This document shows, in pieces, positions 45,677 through 59,204 of a stretch of 64,000 nt of DNA. A program made the translations under genes and the position numbers. Source of the stretch: Lactarius indigo. Its lineage: Eukaryota > Basidiomycota > Agaricomycetes > Russulales > Russulaceae. The stretch is taken from contig JAFKAC010000052.1 of NCBI GenBank assembly GCA_025766275.1, positions 248,001 through 312,000 of the forward strand, given 5' to 3'. The notes beneath the pieces were generated by a model, which ran no database searches, was not told the DNA's origin, and was given only the letters and a program-made list of their open reading frames with translations. How positions within the stretch are numbered: the stretch's first letter is position 1; each line of letters begins with the position of its first letter.

Positions 45677-47844
45677 ATGCCCTACTGCTTGTTCTCTGTG
45701 TTCTCTGTCCTTATTAACCTCATCACAGGGTCCCTCGGTAACCTCACGACACCGGCCGCACCAGGTTGGGGCGATATGCACGTAAAGCATGCATGGAAGG
45801 CTGTCCCGATCGAATGGGAGAGCCTGGGAGCCCCGCCCGTTGGCACCACGATAGACCTCCGCATTGCTCTCAAGCCCAACAACGAGGATGTCTTGATCGA
45901 TGCGCTTCACAATGTCAGCAATCCCAGGCATCCAAAGTGCGCCCTCTCTACCACACCTCCGCCCATGTATGTACTCACCTGTGTTGCTGCTCCGTTGCAG
46001 ATATGGTGCCCATCTGTCAAAGGACCAAGTCTCCAAGCTCGTCGCGCCACATCCAGGCACGCTCGAGCTTGTCCGCTCTTGGCTCGAGCACCACGGCGTG
46101 CTCTCCTCTTTCTCAGTGACACAGAGTGGCAACTGGCTGAAGCTCATAGGACTGCCCCTGTCCCAAGCCGACGATCTCATCGGTGCATCGTTTCAACTTT
46201 ACCGGCACATTGACACGAACGACACCATTCTCCGCACGCTCAGCTACGCGCTCCCAGAGGTGCTGCACACACACGTACAAACCATCACACCGACGACGTA
46301 CTTTGGCCCTCCACGCACGCAGCGGCAGGCACCCCGGATGCGCCCCGGTGGCGTCACAGAGGCACAGGCGAAGCCGGAGTCTAAGGAGCTCGCGAGGGTG
46401 ACGTCTATACGCGACGATGGCAGTGACGGTGACGGAGGTGATGACGATAATGATGGAAACGATGATGACGATGACGACGACGTCGCACCGTCGTACATGC
46501 GCTGGCTGTACAACACATTGGGCTACGAGCCCAAGGCGGCGGACCGAAACGCGCTTGGGATCGTGGGCTTCAACGGGGACTACCCGAGCCCGCAGGACCT
46601 GGAGCTATTCATGGAGGAATTTCGCACAGATGGGGAAGACGCGTTCTTCACTGTCCTGCAGATTAACGGTGGGGAGTACGATTCGGCAGAACCCGGGATC
46701 GAATCAAGCCTCAGCATTCAGTACGCCGAGGCCATGTCATATCCGACCCGCAACACCTTCTACAGCGTCGGCGGAAATTGGGACGATGCGCTCATGAACT
46801 GGCTTCACTACGTGGTCGACCTGGAGGACATCCCGCAGACACTCTCTACGACGTACGGCATTGATGAGGTGAAGGTTCCGCTGGACTACGCGACGACCGC
46901 GTGCACACTATTCGCACGGCTCGGGTTGCGTGGGGTCAGCGTCCTCTACTCGAGTGGAGATGACGGCGTCGGCGATGGGGACTGCTTGGTCAAGGACAGT
47001 TCCGGCAATCATCGTGTCCAATTTATCCCCTTGTTCCCAGCATCCTGTATGTGTAGTGTTTGTTCGTCTGTTTCAAGTACACAAGCTCAGGGACGAGTCG
47101 CTCATCTTGCTACCGCACTTTCCTAGGTCCCTGGCTCACTGTCGTGGGCGGAACGACGAGCCACACCCCTGAGATTGCAGCGAGCATCTCTGGTGGTGGC
47201 TTCTCAAACATCTTTCTGCGCCCGGACTACCAAGATTTCGCAGTGCCCTTCTACCTCTACATCATTGGCAACCGGTATAATGGTTTCTACAGGTGTGCCC
47301 CCTGGCTGGACCTGTCCCAATCTCTTACTCTGTAATTCATCTAGCACTGAGGGCCGCGGCTATCCCGATATCGCCGCGCAGGCGTTCCACTGTGGGATCA
47401 TCGTTGACGGGGAATTTATGCACAAGGATGGCACGAGCTGCGCAACGCCCGTGGGTTTTTCACACTTCCCCACTCCCTCACTCCGCAGTTCACCCGGGGT
47501 CCTCGATCACACAGCTAACTGCTGACGTACAGACCGTGGCGGGCATTGTCGCGTTGCTCAATGACTATCGACTTTCGAAGGGCAAGACTCCGCTCGGCTT
47601 TCTCAATTACTGGCTGTACGACCCCGACAGTGGTCTCAGGGGCCTCAATGATATCACGTCTGGCTCGAACCCGGGCTGCGGCACTGATGGATTCCCGGCC
47701 ATCATTGGATGGGATCCTGTGAGTCCCGGCGGGCTTGTGTTTCTTCATTTGTAACATTGACTGACTCCCTGGGCTAAATAGGTCACTGGTCTAGGGTCAC
47801 TTGATTTTAGTAAATTGGAGGACTTACTCGATGATCTGGACTAG
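45677..47844 (+). CDS. Sedolisin-family (S53) tripeptidyl-peptidase-like protein
   Basis: ATG 45677 begins a hydrophobic N-terminus (MPYCLFSVFSVLINLITG). Exon 1 and the start of exon 2 encode the activation prodomain (HAWKAVPIEWESLG, YGAHLSKDQVSKLV). The catalytic part has NALGIVGFNGDYPSPQDLELF, YSSGDDGVGDGDC, FPASC/PWLTVVGGTTS, GFYSTEGRGYPDIAAQ, the serine box DGTSCATPTVAGIVALL, and the Ca-site region DITSGSNPGC. Introns: about 45967-45999, 47049-47126, 47294-47340, 47450-47532 and one near 47720-47780; stop TAG 47842-47844. Odd points: the E-x-x-x-D pair of sedolisins reads ESSLSIQY, so the catalytic Asp is Ser, and an Asp-rich run replaces the usual linker to the catalytic domain. It may be inactive or a divergent member. 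Confidence 0.8.
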
Positions 47845-49231
47845 TGTTTACGCGCATCAGATTCAACAGACTAGCTATGGGCATCGACATATGCCACGGG
47901 GAGGCTGTGTATGCTACAACAGTTGGTAGGAGAAAAATAGTACGTATTGTAACCAACGGACACAGCCACCTCAGCGTCGATACCAACGCCACCCAGCCTC
48001 GCTGTCACGCATCGCACTCCTTATAGACACCTCTAATACGTACTCTGCTTGTATACAAGGCTTAGAGCCTGGCCTCACAAAGGGTATCAGCCTTCGGACT
48101 GACCCTATTATCTTCCTCCATCAGAGTGTGCATTGCGTCTGTATCGATCCCCGATCCGTTCGTCGATTTGTCACTACCACGTAACTTATCGATTATCTCC
48201 ATTGTTATCCTTGTCTCCGTCTTCCCTTTGGGTCGACGTGTTCATCCTTATCCTCGGATAACCATCTACAGCATCGAGTATTCATGTCGGCTTTCACATG
48301 TTGTATGAGCATTGTATGCCGCATCTAGCTTGCTTGCCCCTCGTTATCCACCATTCCTCCAGCATGGGAGATCCATACTAGTAAATCGTTACTCAGGCTC
48401 CTCCTACCTTATATTGGACCCACAGAACGTGGCCCCAACTTTGCACACCCACCGCTTGACCTAGTAAATGGAGAAGGAGTATGGGAAGACAATGATGTGC
48501 CAGTGAGCATGCAATGCGTGGGAGGACGATGCACTCGACCTGCAGACAGAAACGTCGAGGATCACCTGAGTAGGCATCCAGCGTTCAATCTTTCGAGTTC
48601 GAGTACCCATGGCCAGATGAAAACGACGTGACACATCATTTCACGGTTGCGTTCTGAGTCTCCCGGGCCGTGGGACTTCGAGCTGAGTCACGGAGCAGTT
48701 TCAACTTCAGCACTTCAGCTTCAGAATTCTCTAGAGCTCCATGGATTTACGGTGCTATAGTGTCTATACTACATCGGTGCTCTGAGTCATCAGCCCTGGA
48801 TAATTGAAGACGTGACGACTCTTCGAACTCCCTTCCGGTGACATATCGCGCCGTACGTGTGGATTCACGTTATGTCTGGCCCATCGTCTTACACTGCGAT
48901 AGGAAATCTCCCGTGGTTTGTGACTTTTTCATGATACGAAATTTTCCCACTTTGACCTGAAATTTACAGGGCGGACCATTGTGACCAGACCGGATCATTC
49001 ACTGACGCCACGAACGAGTATTTGTCATAATCTACTATCGGCATTGGAAGACGTGAAAAACGCAATAGTTCCGGACCATTGTTGCTCATGCTAACCCATT
49101 CCCGTAATGTTTCTTCCCGTAATGTTTCCACTTCTCCGGTAACGCCTAGCGCCTACAGGTCATGTGCAGGATTTGTGGCGAGATATAAACCCGGTCTCCT
49201 ATTGTCGCATTCGTTCCCCTCTCTCAACGAA
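47845..49231. other. Intergenic, no supported gene
   Basis: About 1.4 kb between the peptidase gene and the giant gene. No coding frame with recognisable motifs is seen. The last 200 bp should contain the promoter of the giant gene. Confidence 0.4.
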
Positions 49232-52200
49232 ATGTCCATATCTACGCACGATTTTGATTCCGAGGTCTTGCTTTCCGTTGTTAACCACGTATTTCTGCCC
49301 CCGAAGCTTCCCCAACAGGCCCCGACAGAGGAAGCTGAACGCGGGACCAATGTGGCGTTGTGCCACATCCTCATACAAGCTGCTCGAGCTTTCTCCCAGT
49401 TTCTATCGCCTCCCCAACAGCAGTCATGGACTCATATGATAAAAATGATGGAGTCTATGGACTGGACTACGACGGGACCGCTAGTAGAAGCGGAACTCAA
49501 AGGCATCTTTTCGGATCTCATTGTCGGAGGTGGGCTCAAATTGCCGCCTGGATGTTGTATTATCGTTTACCTTTACTTTCAGATGTCTTCGTTATGCATG
49601 TTCGAGCTCAGAATTCCGCTGTCATTATTCGCATGTTTATCGACCATGTTCGATTCGAGATATTCGAAGTCTCCCCACCAACCAGTAACGTCATGTCGAC
49701 CACCGGAAAGCTCCTTTGCTCCTACCCCGGTCCCGCTGTCCAGATCTCCTCCGATATCTTTTCGAAAGACTGTTTTCTTCAAGAGATCGCGTCGTTTCTC
49801 GTCCAGATGGACGTCGATCTGTTAGATTCCGGTGCGACTGTAGTCAAGGCTGGATCCACCGTACGCGAAGTTCGCGAGAGCCCTCATCCAAGGTATATAT
49901 CTGAACTATTGGTGGGGATTCTAAGAGGCTTTGGTCAGCCGGCCTCTGTAGATCGTATCACGAAACGGATAGGGGATGAGGTTCTTTGGAAAAGCGCTTA
50001 CAAACCTTGGCGCCGATCGCCGTTATGGCTCGTTATCAGGGTGGCACTTCAAACATCCCTGGACCGCGACGTTTACAAAACATTTATTCTCTTTTTTCAC
50101 ACCCACCTCCTTCAAATTTGCGTCCAAAGACGCTTTCCAAGTGAGACGCTCCACTTGATGAGGGTCAAGACGGCGCGACGCCTTTCGAAGCTGGGCCCCG
50201 CTGTTCCAGACGGCGTCTATCAAGCTGTGTTCGACGCAGCAAAGGAGACCGAGACCCTTCTTCAGGACCGGTGGTCGAGTTTCCAAGCAAGCGAGTCTGT
50301 TTCTCCGCCGTGGCACCCTGAGGAGCTGGACGCCGTCCGGGATACAGCAATCACTCTCAAGAATTCGCGTCATTACCTCCTAAATGCACTTCGTCCAATA
50401 TCGCACAGCTACCCGCAGAACCAATTCAAACCTTCTCACTCACTCCGTCTTCTTGACACAGTCGACTTCAATCGTTTTTCAGACGGCCGACTCACAGCGG
50501 CCGTTGCAGAGGAGAAGCACACTGCTCTCGCGGACTTCGAGTTGTCCGTCGAGAGATATCTGGACTCCTGGGTTGGTTCGCTTCAACACGACAGCAGCCT
50601 GAGCGCTCCGGACGTGATCGCGTCCTGCATTGAGCAGTATTACGTCAGCGCGAGGGAGATCTACGGCGCCAATCCCGAAGATAACTCGGTTATGATTTTG
50701 ACCATCATGGATCTTTGGATGGCTTTGGATAAGCTGACCACCAAACAATGTCCTCTCCTGACGTCATATTCACCGGAAATTCCTCGAGATTTCCTTCATT
50801 CCCTACTCCTTCATCGCTCCGACTCCCTGCGACGTGCCATGATTATTGAAGAGTATATTTTAAAGCGGCATCAAGATGCTTCCTGCACGACGTCCATCTT
50901 CTCAGATAAGGCCACCGAATTGTCGTTCGCTGTGCGGTATTTCCATGACTCTCCGAAGTTGCAACAGCTCCACGTCGAGATTGTACGACATGCTGAGGAA
51001 CAGCGAAAGAAAAAGCGTACTGAACTTCGTGTCCTGAACAACAAGTGGCAGTCACTTAAAGATGCTGCCTCGAAGATGGATCACTCTTACATCAAGGATC
51101 GCGAAGGGAACCTTGTCCATTGTCTTAAAAGGAAAAAGTGTGCAAGGTGTAAAAAAGACAAAAAGGCTAATAACCTGAAGATTGTCGTCTTCGAATGGCC
51201 ACTGCCACAGGCGATGGCGCAAGCACAATTGGTAATATTCGAGCTTTCTCCACCACGTGCGTTTTCCGCGTGGCGCGAGATAACCTACAAGATTCTCCGC
51301 GACATTGGGATGCCCAACGCTTCTGAAAACGCTGACCGACCAGAGCTTCTCTTAGATGCTTTCTCTGGTCTGAGAAAGTGGGCAGTGCGTCACAAGTACC
51401 ATCGGATTACGATTGGATCCACCACCAAATCGTTCTGCGATCAAACGCATTACAAGACGGTTCAGATTCCTGCCGATGATTCCAATGTTTTACTCAATAG
51501 CGGGCTATCTTTCAAGCTGTATGACCGCGAAGCCAAACTTTGGGCAGCGCGGCCCTTTCTTGGATCTAACATTGCACACTTCTGCACACCCCCTATTCCT
51601 GTGTCATCTCCGTACAGCAAAATCCATTCCTTTGTTTCTGAAACGCGCCATACTTCTAATGAGGTGATCGCTGCTCAGGCTGATTGTCCCCCAGAGCTGA
51701 GCCCTCACGAGTACATGGCGTTTTCTGGATTGCGTAGCGGGCCACGTTTGCAATGGCTCAACATGGCGAGGGAGCTATCATCGCCCTCGCTCTCATTTCG
51801 CCGCGAGGAGGTGCATACGCTGATTACTCAAGCGGCCTGGCAGCTTGGCCCACTGTCAGATGACGTACGCGAGTGGCACACCGACCTTGGGATTCCCAGT
51901 TTCGGGCGGACGCTCCTACATGAACTTGAGGGCCTTCTCGGAAAGATAGAAGCTAACTGGATGGAGGAAGTCACCGTCAGGACTATTGGTATGTTAGACT
52001 CTACCCTCCACCGCTCGCAGGTACCTTAGTTCTTCTATCTCTAGCTCTTCTTACTACCCGCCTCCTCTCTGCTGCTCGTGATCATGATATTTGCGAAAGA
52101 GCGTATACCTTGCTGCGGAAGGCCCGGAGCGTAGCGCATAAGTGGATTGACGAACTTGGTTCAAAGCTGGACATGGCTGAAGAGGAAACGTCGCGCGCTA

Positions 52201-55200
52201 CCTTGCGTCGACGACTCTGCACGATGGCCGCGACGTGTTTCTCTACCTACGACGTTTGCCTAGAACACGTCCCTTGGACGCTTACTAGCGACAACGACGT
52301 CGCCATAGCCGTGCACTGCGCAGTAATTGTGCACGACAATACCCCATCGATTCTCGAAGACGATTATCTCATCAGGCTTCTCAATCGACATCGCCGCCTC
52401 CTTCATTTTCTCGAACCACATCTTCGCGAACGTGTACTGTCTAACCCATCAGGCTTCGATAACGGCCTCGCAAGTTTGTGGCTCGGGTTCCGCCGGCAGA
52501 CAACTTCGAATTGGCATGCGCTTCCCAGGCCTAACTCACGGTGGATTTTATGTACATTAGAAGGTGGACGGGAGGTCCATTATAATCTATTGACAGGGCA
52601 ATTACTTATTGGTGGAAATCCTCTTGGAAGACTGCCGCAAGATATTATCCAGCACTCAACCTATGCAAGCGTCCTAGGAACGGTAAGTGTTATCGTTACT
52701 CTGATCCGCACCCACTCACGAATATTCACGTACTCCTTGCAGAGGGTTCTCGATGTAGTTCCTGCTGACATCCCTGAAATGGAATTTATGACACGATCGG
52801 ATGTCCATGGGCACCAGGTAGGCTATTGTTATCGTCGATTTTGTGCAGCGGCTAATACGGTCTAAAGATATTCTTTTCTCGGCGCGATGGGAATCTGACC
52901 CTACAAGCTCGACGACCGGAAGATCCTCGACTCCTACAGTTTGTTCCACGCGTAGTATTCGTCGACGACTTCCCGAAGACTTTCGTGGATGACTGTGTAC
53001 ACTGGCTTGATCTTAGCAGTGGAGAGGTCGAATTTCGCCCTATCGAATCCCCCTGGACTCCAAATCTGTCTAATTGGCGACTCACTGTCCATACAAACAA
53101 TGCCCGATCCCTGTTCCGCAAGAGTATTGGAGGTAACACTGCCCCAGTAGATCTTATCGACATTCGTTCCTCCACATTTCAAATGATATCCTGCCTCCTT
53201 TCCGCACTCGATTCGCCGGAGCATATTATCGTTACGCACACAAATCACGTTCTAGAGGCTTCACTCAGTCGATTGCATCTCGCATTCTTCGTTAATCAGT
53301 ACTCAGAATTGGAGTGTCGAAGCTTGCCGGGCTACGTCGTCGATAAACTTCAGTCTTGTGGCACCATGTTTGGGCTCAGAAATCAACTGGTCTTGTGCCC
53401 CAGCCACATGATTTCTTCGGAGATACCGCGAAGGGTCATCATTCCGCAGGGAGATGTTGAGTTCGGTTTGGATGGTGATTTTTCCAGGGTCTCCGTTAAG
53501 ACAGGAACGGCGCGACATGTCTACTGGCATGAGTATACTATCGACACCGATCTGGGACGCCTTACCGGAAACGTGAGCCTGCATAGCAAGTTGTACCAAT
53601 GTTATTTGCATGCGCTTACCAGCCATTGCCTCCCCGATCCGCTACTCGGACACACTGGAACGGAGGAATCTTTGAACATGTTACGAAGCGCCGCCTTTCT
53701 GTCGTTCCAAAGATTGGGCAATGACGACGCGATGCTCTTGAACTCTATAAGCAACCTGACACCGAGTAGGGTGTATTATCCGCCACACCTGAAGTCCATG
53801 GTTACGGTGAAATGGGACGATCTCCCCATTCTTTCACAGCACCACGACTTTCACCCGTCTGTGCTTTCGATCCTCGATCATGCACACGCAACGGAAGCAC
53901 TATATGACAAACCTGTCGTTTTTGAAGTACTCCCTCAAGACGCATCATTGCTAAAGCGTACGGCCTCTCGTAACAAGGTGTACTACCCTTTTGACTTGCA
54001 AAACTTAAAGCATTCATCTGCTTCGATTCCAAAGGACGTCACCTACAAGTCAAGGGATACAGCTGACGGGCGAGACCGTGCCGAAAATGCTTACCAGATG
54101 TCGTGGTCTGTTTGGAACGGTCGGCCCCATCTTTCTCGCAAAAAGAAGACTCGGAGTCATTTGCTTAATCTGTGGGACGCGATAAAATCATGGAAATCAC
54201 TTGGCCCAGTAGAGAAGGAAATTTCCCTGCGATATAGTCGATACTGGCTTGCTTTCAATGCCACGAAGGATTGGCTCAGAATATACGATATCTGTCAGGA
54301 GGCGCTAAACCGCGATCGTCTAGACTCCAAGATTAGGTTGGCGTTCAGCCTTTCCGCGGCTAGCTTCAGCGGGTCCAATGCGACTCTCATCCCACTCTTT
54401 CATATTTTTGCGACAGACACAGGATTCAGCGGTCTTACTCGCCCTCCACCATCTCACTATGAACTTTCAGACGGCATGTATCCGGACCATGCACGGTTGG
54501 CGGAACTGATATCTCAATTCGCTCTTCCCATGCAGCAAACCCCTGCGCAAACTATGGAGGTCCAAGCAACTGCCAGCAAGAAGGCCGCTAAGCAGCGAAA
54601 GCGGGAATACGACAAGTCCATTAATGAAAAGGCGTCAGAGGCTGCGCAGTCAATAGTCGAACGGTGGCCCGAGATATGGTGCAATCCTCCAGACCAATGG
54701 TTCGCCACACAAAGATGCAGAGCAAGTGTTGAAGCTTACCTGAAATCGATTTCCCGGAATATTGACTTTAGGGACCACGTACATCGTCTGCAAGCCATCT
54801 TAAACCGTTACGAGACCGCGACCTGCACCCCCCCTGAAGCGTCCTACGTGTTTTCTCCCCAGTTTACTAACGCGAGACCACCGAAAACGTCATCTCCTTC
54901 GCTTCGAGAAGTACTGATGTCTCGAGCCAACATTCCATGGCCACCGACTCGCGAACGGCCTCCATCCGGTGGTGCTATACCTTCCACTGTGACGACAGCG
55001 ATCGAAAGTAACCCACATTCAATCAGGGAAGATGGCCTCAGTTCTCTTATTCAGGAGCTCCGACATTCTCAGGAGCCGTTGCTACAGCTCTATGGAGATG
55101 ACCTGAATAAGAGTTACGGTGGCCTACTGGGGGAAGAGGCTTCTTTCCTCGTTCGGCGCAGAGCTCCTCCTCACGAGGCTTTACTCCATTATCGCGACTC

Positions 55201-58200
55201 GTGCTCAAAGAAGAAGGACGCAATATTTTCTGAACTTTCAGAGGCTCTAGCCCCATCGCAGAAACTTGAACATCTCCTTAGCGTCTCGGGTCTTTGGCCT
55301 CGAATAACGCCGCGATCCGTCCTACGAGAGCTGTCCAGGGATCGTGTCCATACGCTAACCGACCAGTGGAAGCATGCCATTACCCGCTATGCGGTAGCGT
55401 TCCTCAAATATCAACAATCTCAGCGTCTGCTCGAGCTTTCATCGAGACGCCGGGACGAGGAACTTCTCCAGGAAGCGGAAACCACTTGTGAGGATGTAGC
55501 CGCGGCTTGTTCTCCTGACTGGCTCCTGATACAGGTTAGTTGATTTCGTTGTGAAATCTACGAATACTAACAGGCCCCGTCGTCAGATCGACGCGAACTT
55601 TTTGGCACGGCCGCTACAAGTTGCAATCGCACGCGAGATGATATCTCCCACGTGTCAGCGAAGTGCATCGCTTCAGCTTAACATGGGAGAGGGAAAGTCG
55701 TCCGTTATTGTACCTCTCGTCGCCGCAACCCTAGCTGACGGCTCGAACCTCACGAGAATCGTGACGCTCAAACCACTTTCCAACCAAATGTTCCAACTGC
55801 TACTCAGCAGACTTTCTGATCTCGCCGATCGACGCATTTTCTACGTCCCATTCTCGCGAAATTTGCAAACGAGTGCCTCCGTCGTCCAAAACATCAACGC
55901 TCTCTACAGACAATGCGCCGCAGAGGGTGGTGTTCTTGTCGTCCAACCCGAACATTTACTCTCACAGAAACTCATGTACATCGATACGCTCGTGACATCC
56001 CATAAAGACCGCGAGAAACTCTCAACTACCAACGAGCTCAAAGACTTGCAAAGATGGTTAGCTGAAGTATCGCGCGACGTACTCGACGAGAGCGATGAGA
56101 TATTGCACGTTCGATATCAATTGGTCTACACCGCGGGCGAGCAAATGCCTGTTGAAGATCACCCAAATCGCTGGTCCACAACGCAGCAGGTGTTCAGTCG
56201 ATTACGAGCACATGCCGCGCGGTTACACGCCAATTTTCCGAAAATGTTTGAGCTCGATCAGTCTCAAAAAGGATTTCCCACGATGCGAATTCTCGGACCC
56301 GAGGTCTCTCGACGGATATCTTCACTCATTGTCGAGGACGCTCTCGGAGGCGCATTATCCACCCTCCCACTTGCCGTTCTCTCACCCTCGATTCGAGAGG
56401 CCGTCCGACGCTCCATTACCCAGAAGGAAGTTTCTGTCGAAGATCATGAGTTCATCAAATCGCACTGTTCTGGAACAACCTTATGGAGCGGAATCCTTTT
56501 ACTCCGTGGGCTCCTGGTTGACGGAGAGGGGATACTCTACTACGTGCTGAAGGAACGCCGGTGGAGAGTGGACTATGGACTCGATCCAAGTAGGACATTA
56601 TTAGCTGTTCCATATCGTGCAAAGGTAAACCCGCCCAGTGGTCTATCGAAGGAACATAGCTCAAAATAAACATAGGACGTGCCAAGCTTGAGAGCAGAGT
56701 TTGGTCACCCTGACGTAGCCATTGCACTGACCTGTCTCAGCTATTACTATGGTGGCTTAACAAAGCAACAAGTACTTCAGTGCTTTGATTTACTCGCCAA
56801 GCTTGACAATCCAGACGTGGAGTACGACGAGTGGGTCCAGTTTGGGGAGCACGTTCCCACTTCACTGCGACAGGTTAATGGAGTAAATACAAAGGACGAC
56901 ACGCAAATCAATGAACACCTTTTCCCGCTATTCTCGAGGAACACAAGAGTCATAGACTTTTATCTGTCCCAAGTAGTCTTTCCTCGAGCAGCCAAGGAGT
57001 TTCCGTCCAAACTTTCCACGTCAGCTTGGGATCTGGTAGAAGACAAGTCAAATTTGACAACGGGTTTCAGCGGCACAAACGATAACCGGTATCTCTTGCC
57101 GACATCAATAACTCAGGAGGATCCCGTCTCCCAATTAAGCACGAACGCGCTCGTCCTGCAGTATCTTCTCCAGCCAGAAAATAACCACTACGAGTGTACT
57201 GAAGGTGTCAACGGAGAACGCGAATCCGCAGAGGCTTTCTTGCGGCGACTAGTCGGACACGAACCTGAAATTCGGGTTTTATTGGACGTTGGGGCACAAA
57301 TGCTAGAGCTGCAGAACGAAGAGTTGGCGCGACGCTGGCTCTCCCTCAAACCCCATATCTCAGCAGCAATCTTTTTCGACGAATCGGATCACCTCACCGT
57401 ACTCACCCAGGATGGGACGATCGAACCGCTCATCTCTTCGCCGTTCAATCGGCAGCTTGACAAGTGCATCGTATACCTTGATGATGCACATACACGAGGG
57501 ACGGATTTGAAGCTTCCTCGAGGGACGCGCGCGGCAGTCACGCTTGGGCCGAAGGTCACTAAAGATAGGCTACTACAAGGTGAGTCAATACACGGATGAT
57601 AATGCACAGGCTAATCGGATGTAGGGTGTATGCGGATGCGGCAGCTAGGGAAGGGGCAATCGGTGATGTTCTTTGCCCCAGGAGAAGTCGACCGTCGCAT
57701 TCGTGGTCTTATTCCAAGAGGTCAGGAGTCCGAGAATGGCGTACGCGTGACTGATATCCTCCGTTGGGCCATGCACGAGACTTGTTGGGATATTGGGCAC
57801 CACCTCCCGCACTGGGCACAGCAAGGAGCCGACCATCACCGGCGGTTTTCGGCGTACAAGCAGTACGATTCAAGTGGTGACCTGGGGATCTTGAGGGATT
57901 CCTGGTTACAGCGCGAGTCCCGGACGTTAGAAGAATTGTACGAGCCAACCCCAGAGGTACAGGTCACCGGGTTGAGCCCCGAAATAAACGGCATCCCATT
58001 TCTACGCGAACGGCTGGAACATCTTGGAGTAACTCGGTTGACTGACGTTAGGATGGCGGAAGAACAGGAGCGGGAGGTGAACCATGAGGCCGAGCGGGAA
58101 CGTCATGTCGAACCTCCTCCAAAGGTACACCCTGCAAAGCATATCATTCACGACGACCTCCGCAACTTCGCTCGTACTGGATCACTCCCTATGCATTCCA

Positions 58201-58865
58201 AGTACATCATTCCACTGTTCTCCCAAACTGGGATCGACAAGGACCTGGATTCGACGGCAGAATGGTCCCCGTCCCCACTTGCGACCATGGACTTCACCAT
58301 CACTACCCAGGGCTCCAATATCGAGCACTTGACAGACTACCTCCGCCCCGTCAATTGGGTTTTATCGAGCGGATCTGGGAGGAACAGCATCGCGATCGTC
58401 ATTAGCCCCCATGAGGCGAACGAACTACTCCCTACCATACGCAAGAGTGGAAAGGTCCGACTGCATATTTACGCGCCACGGGTTACCGCCTCCATGCGGT
58501 CCTTCTCTGACCTCGCTTTCTACACCATCCCATCGACCTCAACGTGTGAATGGGCCGCACCCGCATACCTCCGAATCGAGCTGAATCTATTTGCGGGCCA
58601 ACTTTACTTTGACAGCAGAGAGCAGTACCAACGAGTGTGCGAATTCCTTGCGCTACACATGGCGCATCCAGGTGCGGAGCATGTTGAGGTTGATGGGTTT
58701 GTGCCTCCTGCGTATCGTACGGGCGAAGGCTCGCCGTTCTCCATCAGCGCGATATCTGTGTTCAAAAAGTTGACAGGGTTACGGAGGAAGGGGATGGGTT
58801 TCGGCGGGACGGACCTTGGTCGGGTTTTAGATGCTCGTCCCTTAAGCAGTGATTTTGAGTCGTAG
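49232..58865 (+). CDS. Giant DUF3638/DUF3645 protein, 3096 residues, with helicase-like motifs
   Basis: Eight exons (49232-49529, 49583-51988, 52021-52682, 52743-52817, 52868-55534, 55587-56624, 56676-57579, 57625-58865) sum to exactly 3097 codons with matching phases. There is no signal peptide or membrane segment, so it is probably nuclear or cytoplasmic. The N-terminal two thirds are poorly conserved, with a KKCARCKKDKK patch. The C-terminal third carries LQLNMGEGKSSVIVP (residues 2066-2080; motif I-like), LKPLSNQMF, LDESDEIL (2202-2209; motif II-like), then the DUF3645 signature ALTCLSYYYGGLT, and near 2652-2694 DDAHTRGTDLKLP and QGCMRMRQLGKG. DUF3638 proteins are conserved in fungi and some protists; their role is not established, and database labels as ubiquitin hydrolases are automatic. 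The helicase reading is my inference. Confidence 0.85.
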
Positions 58866-59204
58866 ATCGGGATAGAATGAGGGCCCAGAGGTATTGCAAT
58901 TCAAGTTGACTCGGTGTTGTCGTGTACGGTACCGTAGATATCGTGAACAACACGAGATGAGGAACGGCTTAAGATGGGACATGTGAGAACAATACCCTAG
59001 CGGTAAGACAATAAAGATGAGACGGTGAAAGAATTCAGATATGCGCATACGAGCCACGCAACAATGCGTGTCTCGGTACGTGCATCAGCAAATAAAAATA
59101 AAAATTTTATGTGCTTACCAAAATCGAAAGAGCTTACGGAGATTATAATCGGATTCAGACTTATCTTGAAATAACAATTGCTCGTATTGGGCCATGATTC
59201 TGAA
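58866..59204. other. 3' flank of the giant gene
   Basis: AT-rich sequence with polyadenylation-like AATAAA-type words (59008-59013 and 59091-59102). No gene seen. Confidence 0.45.
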
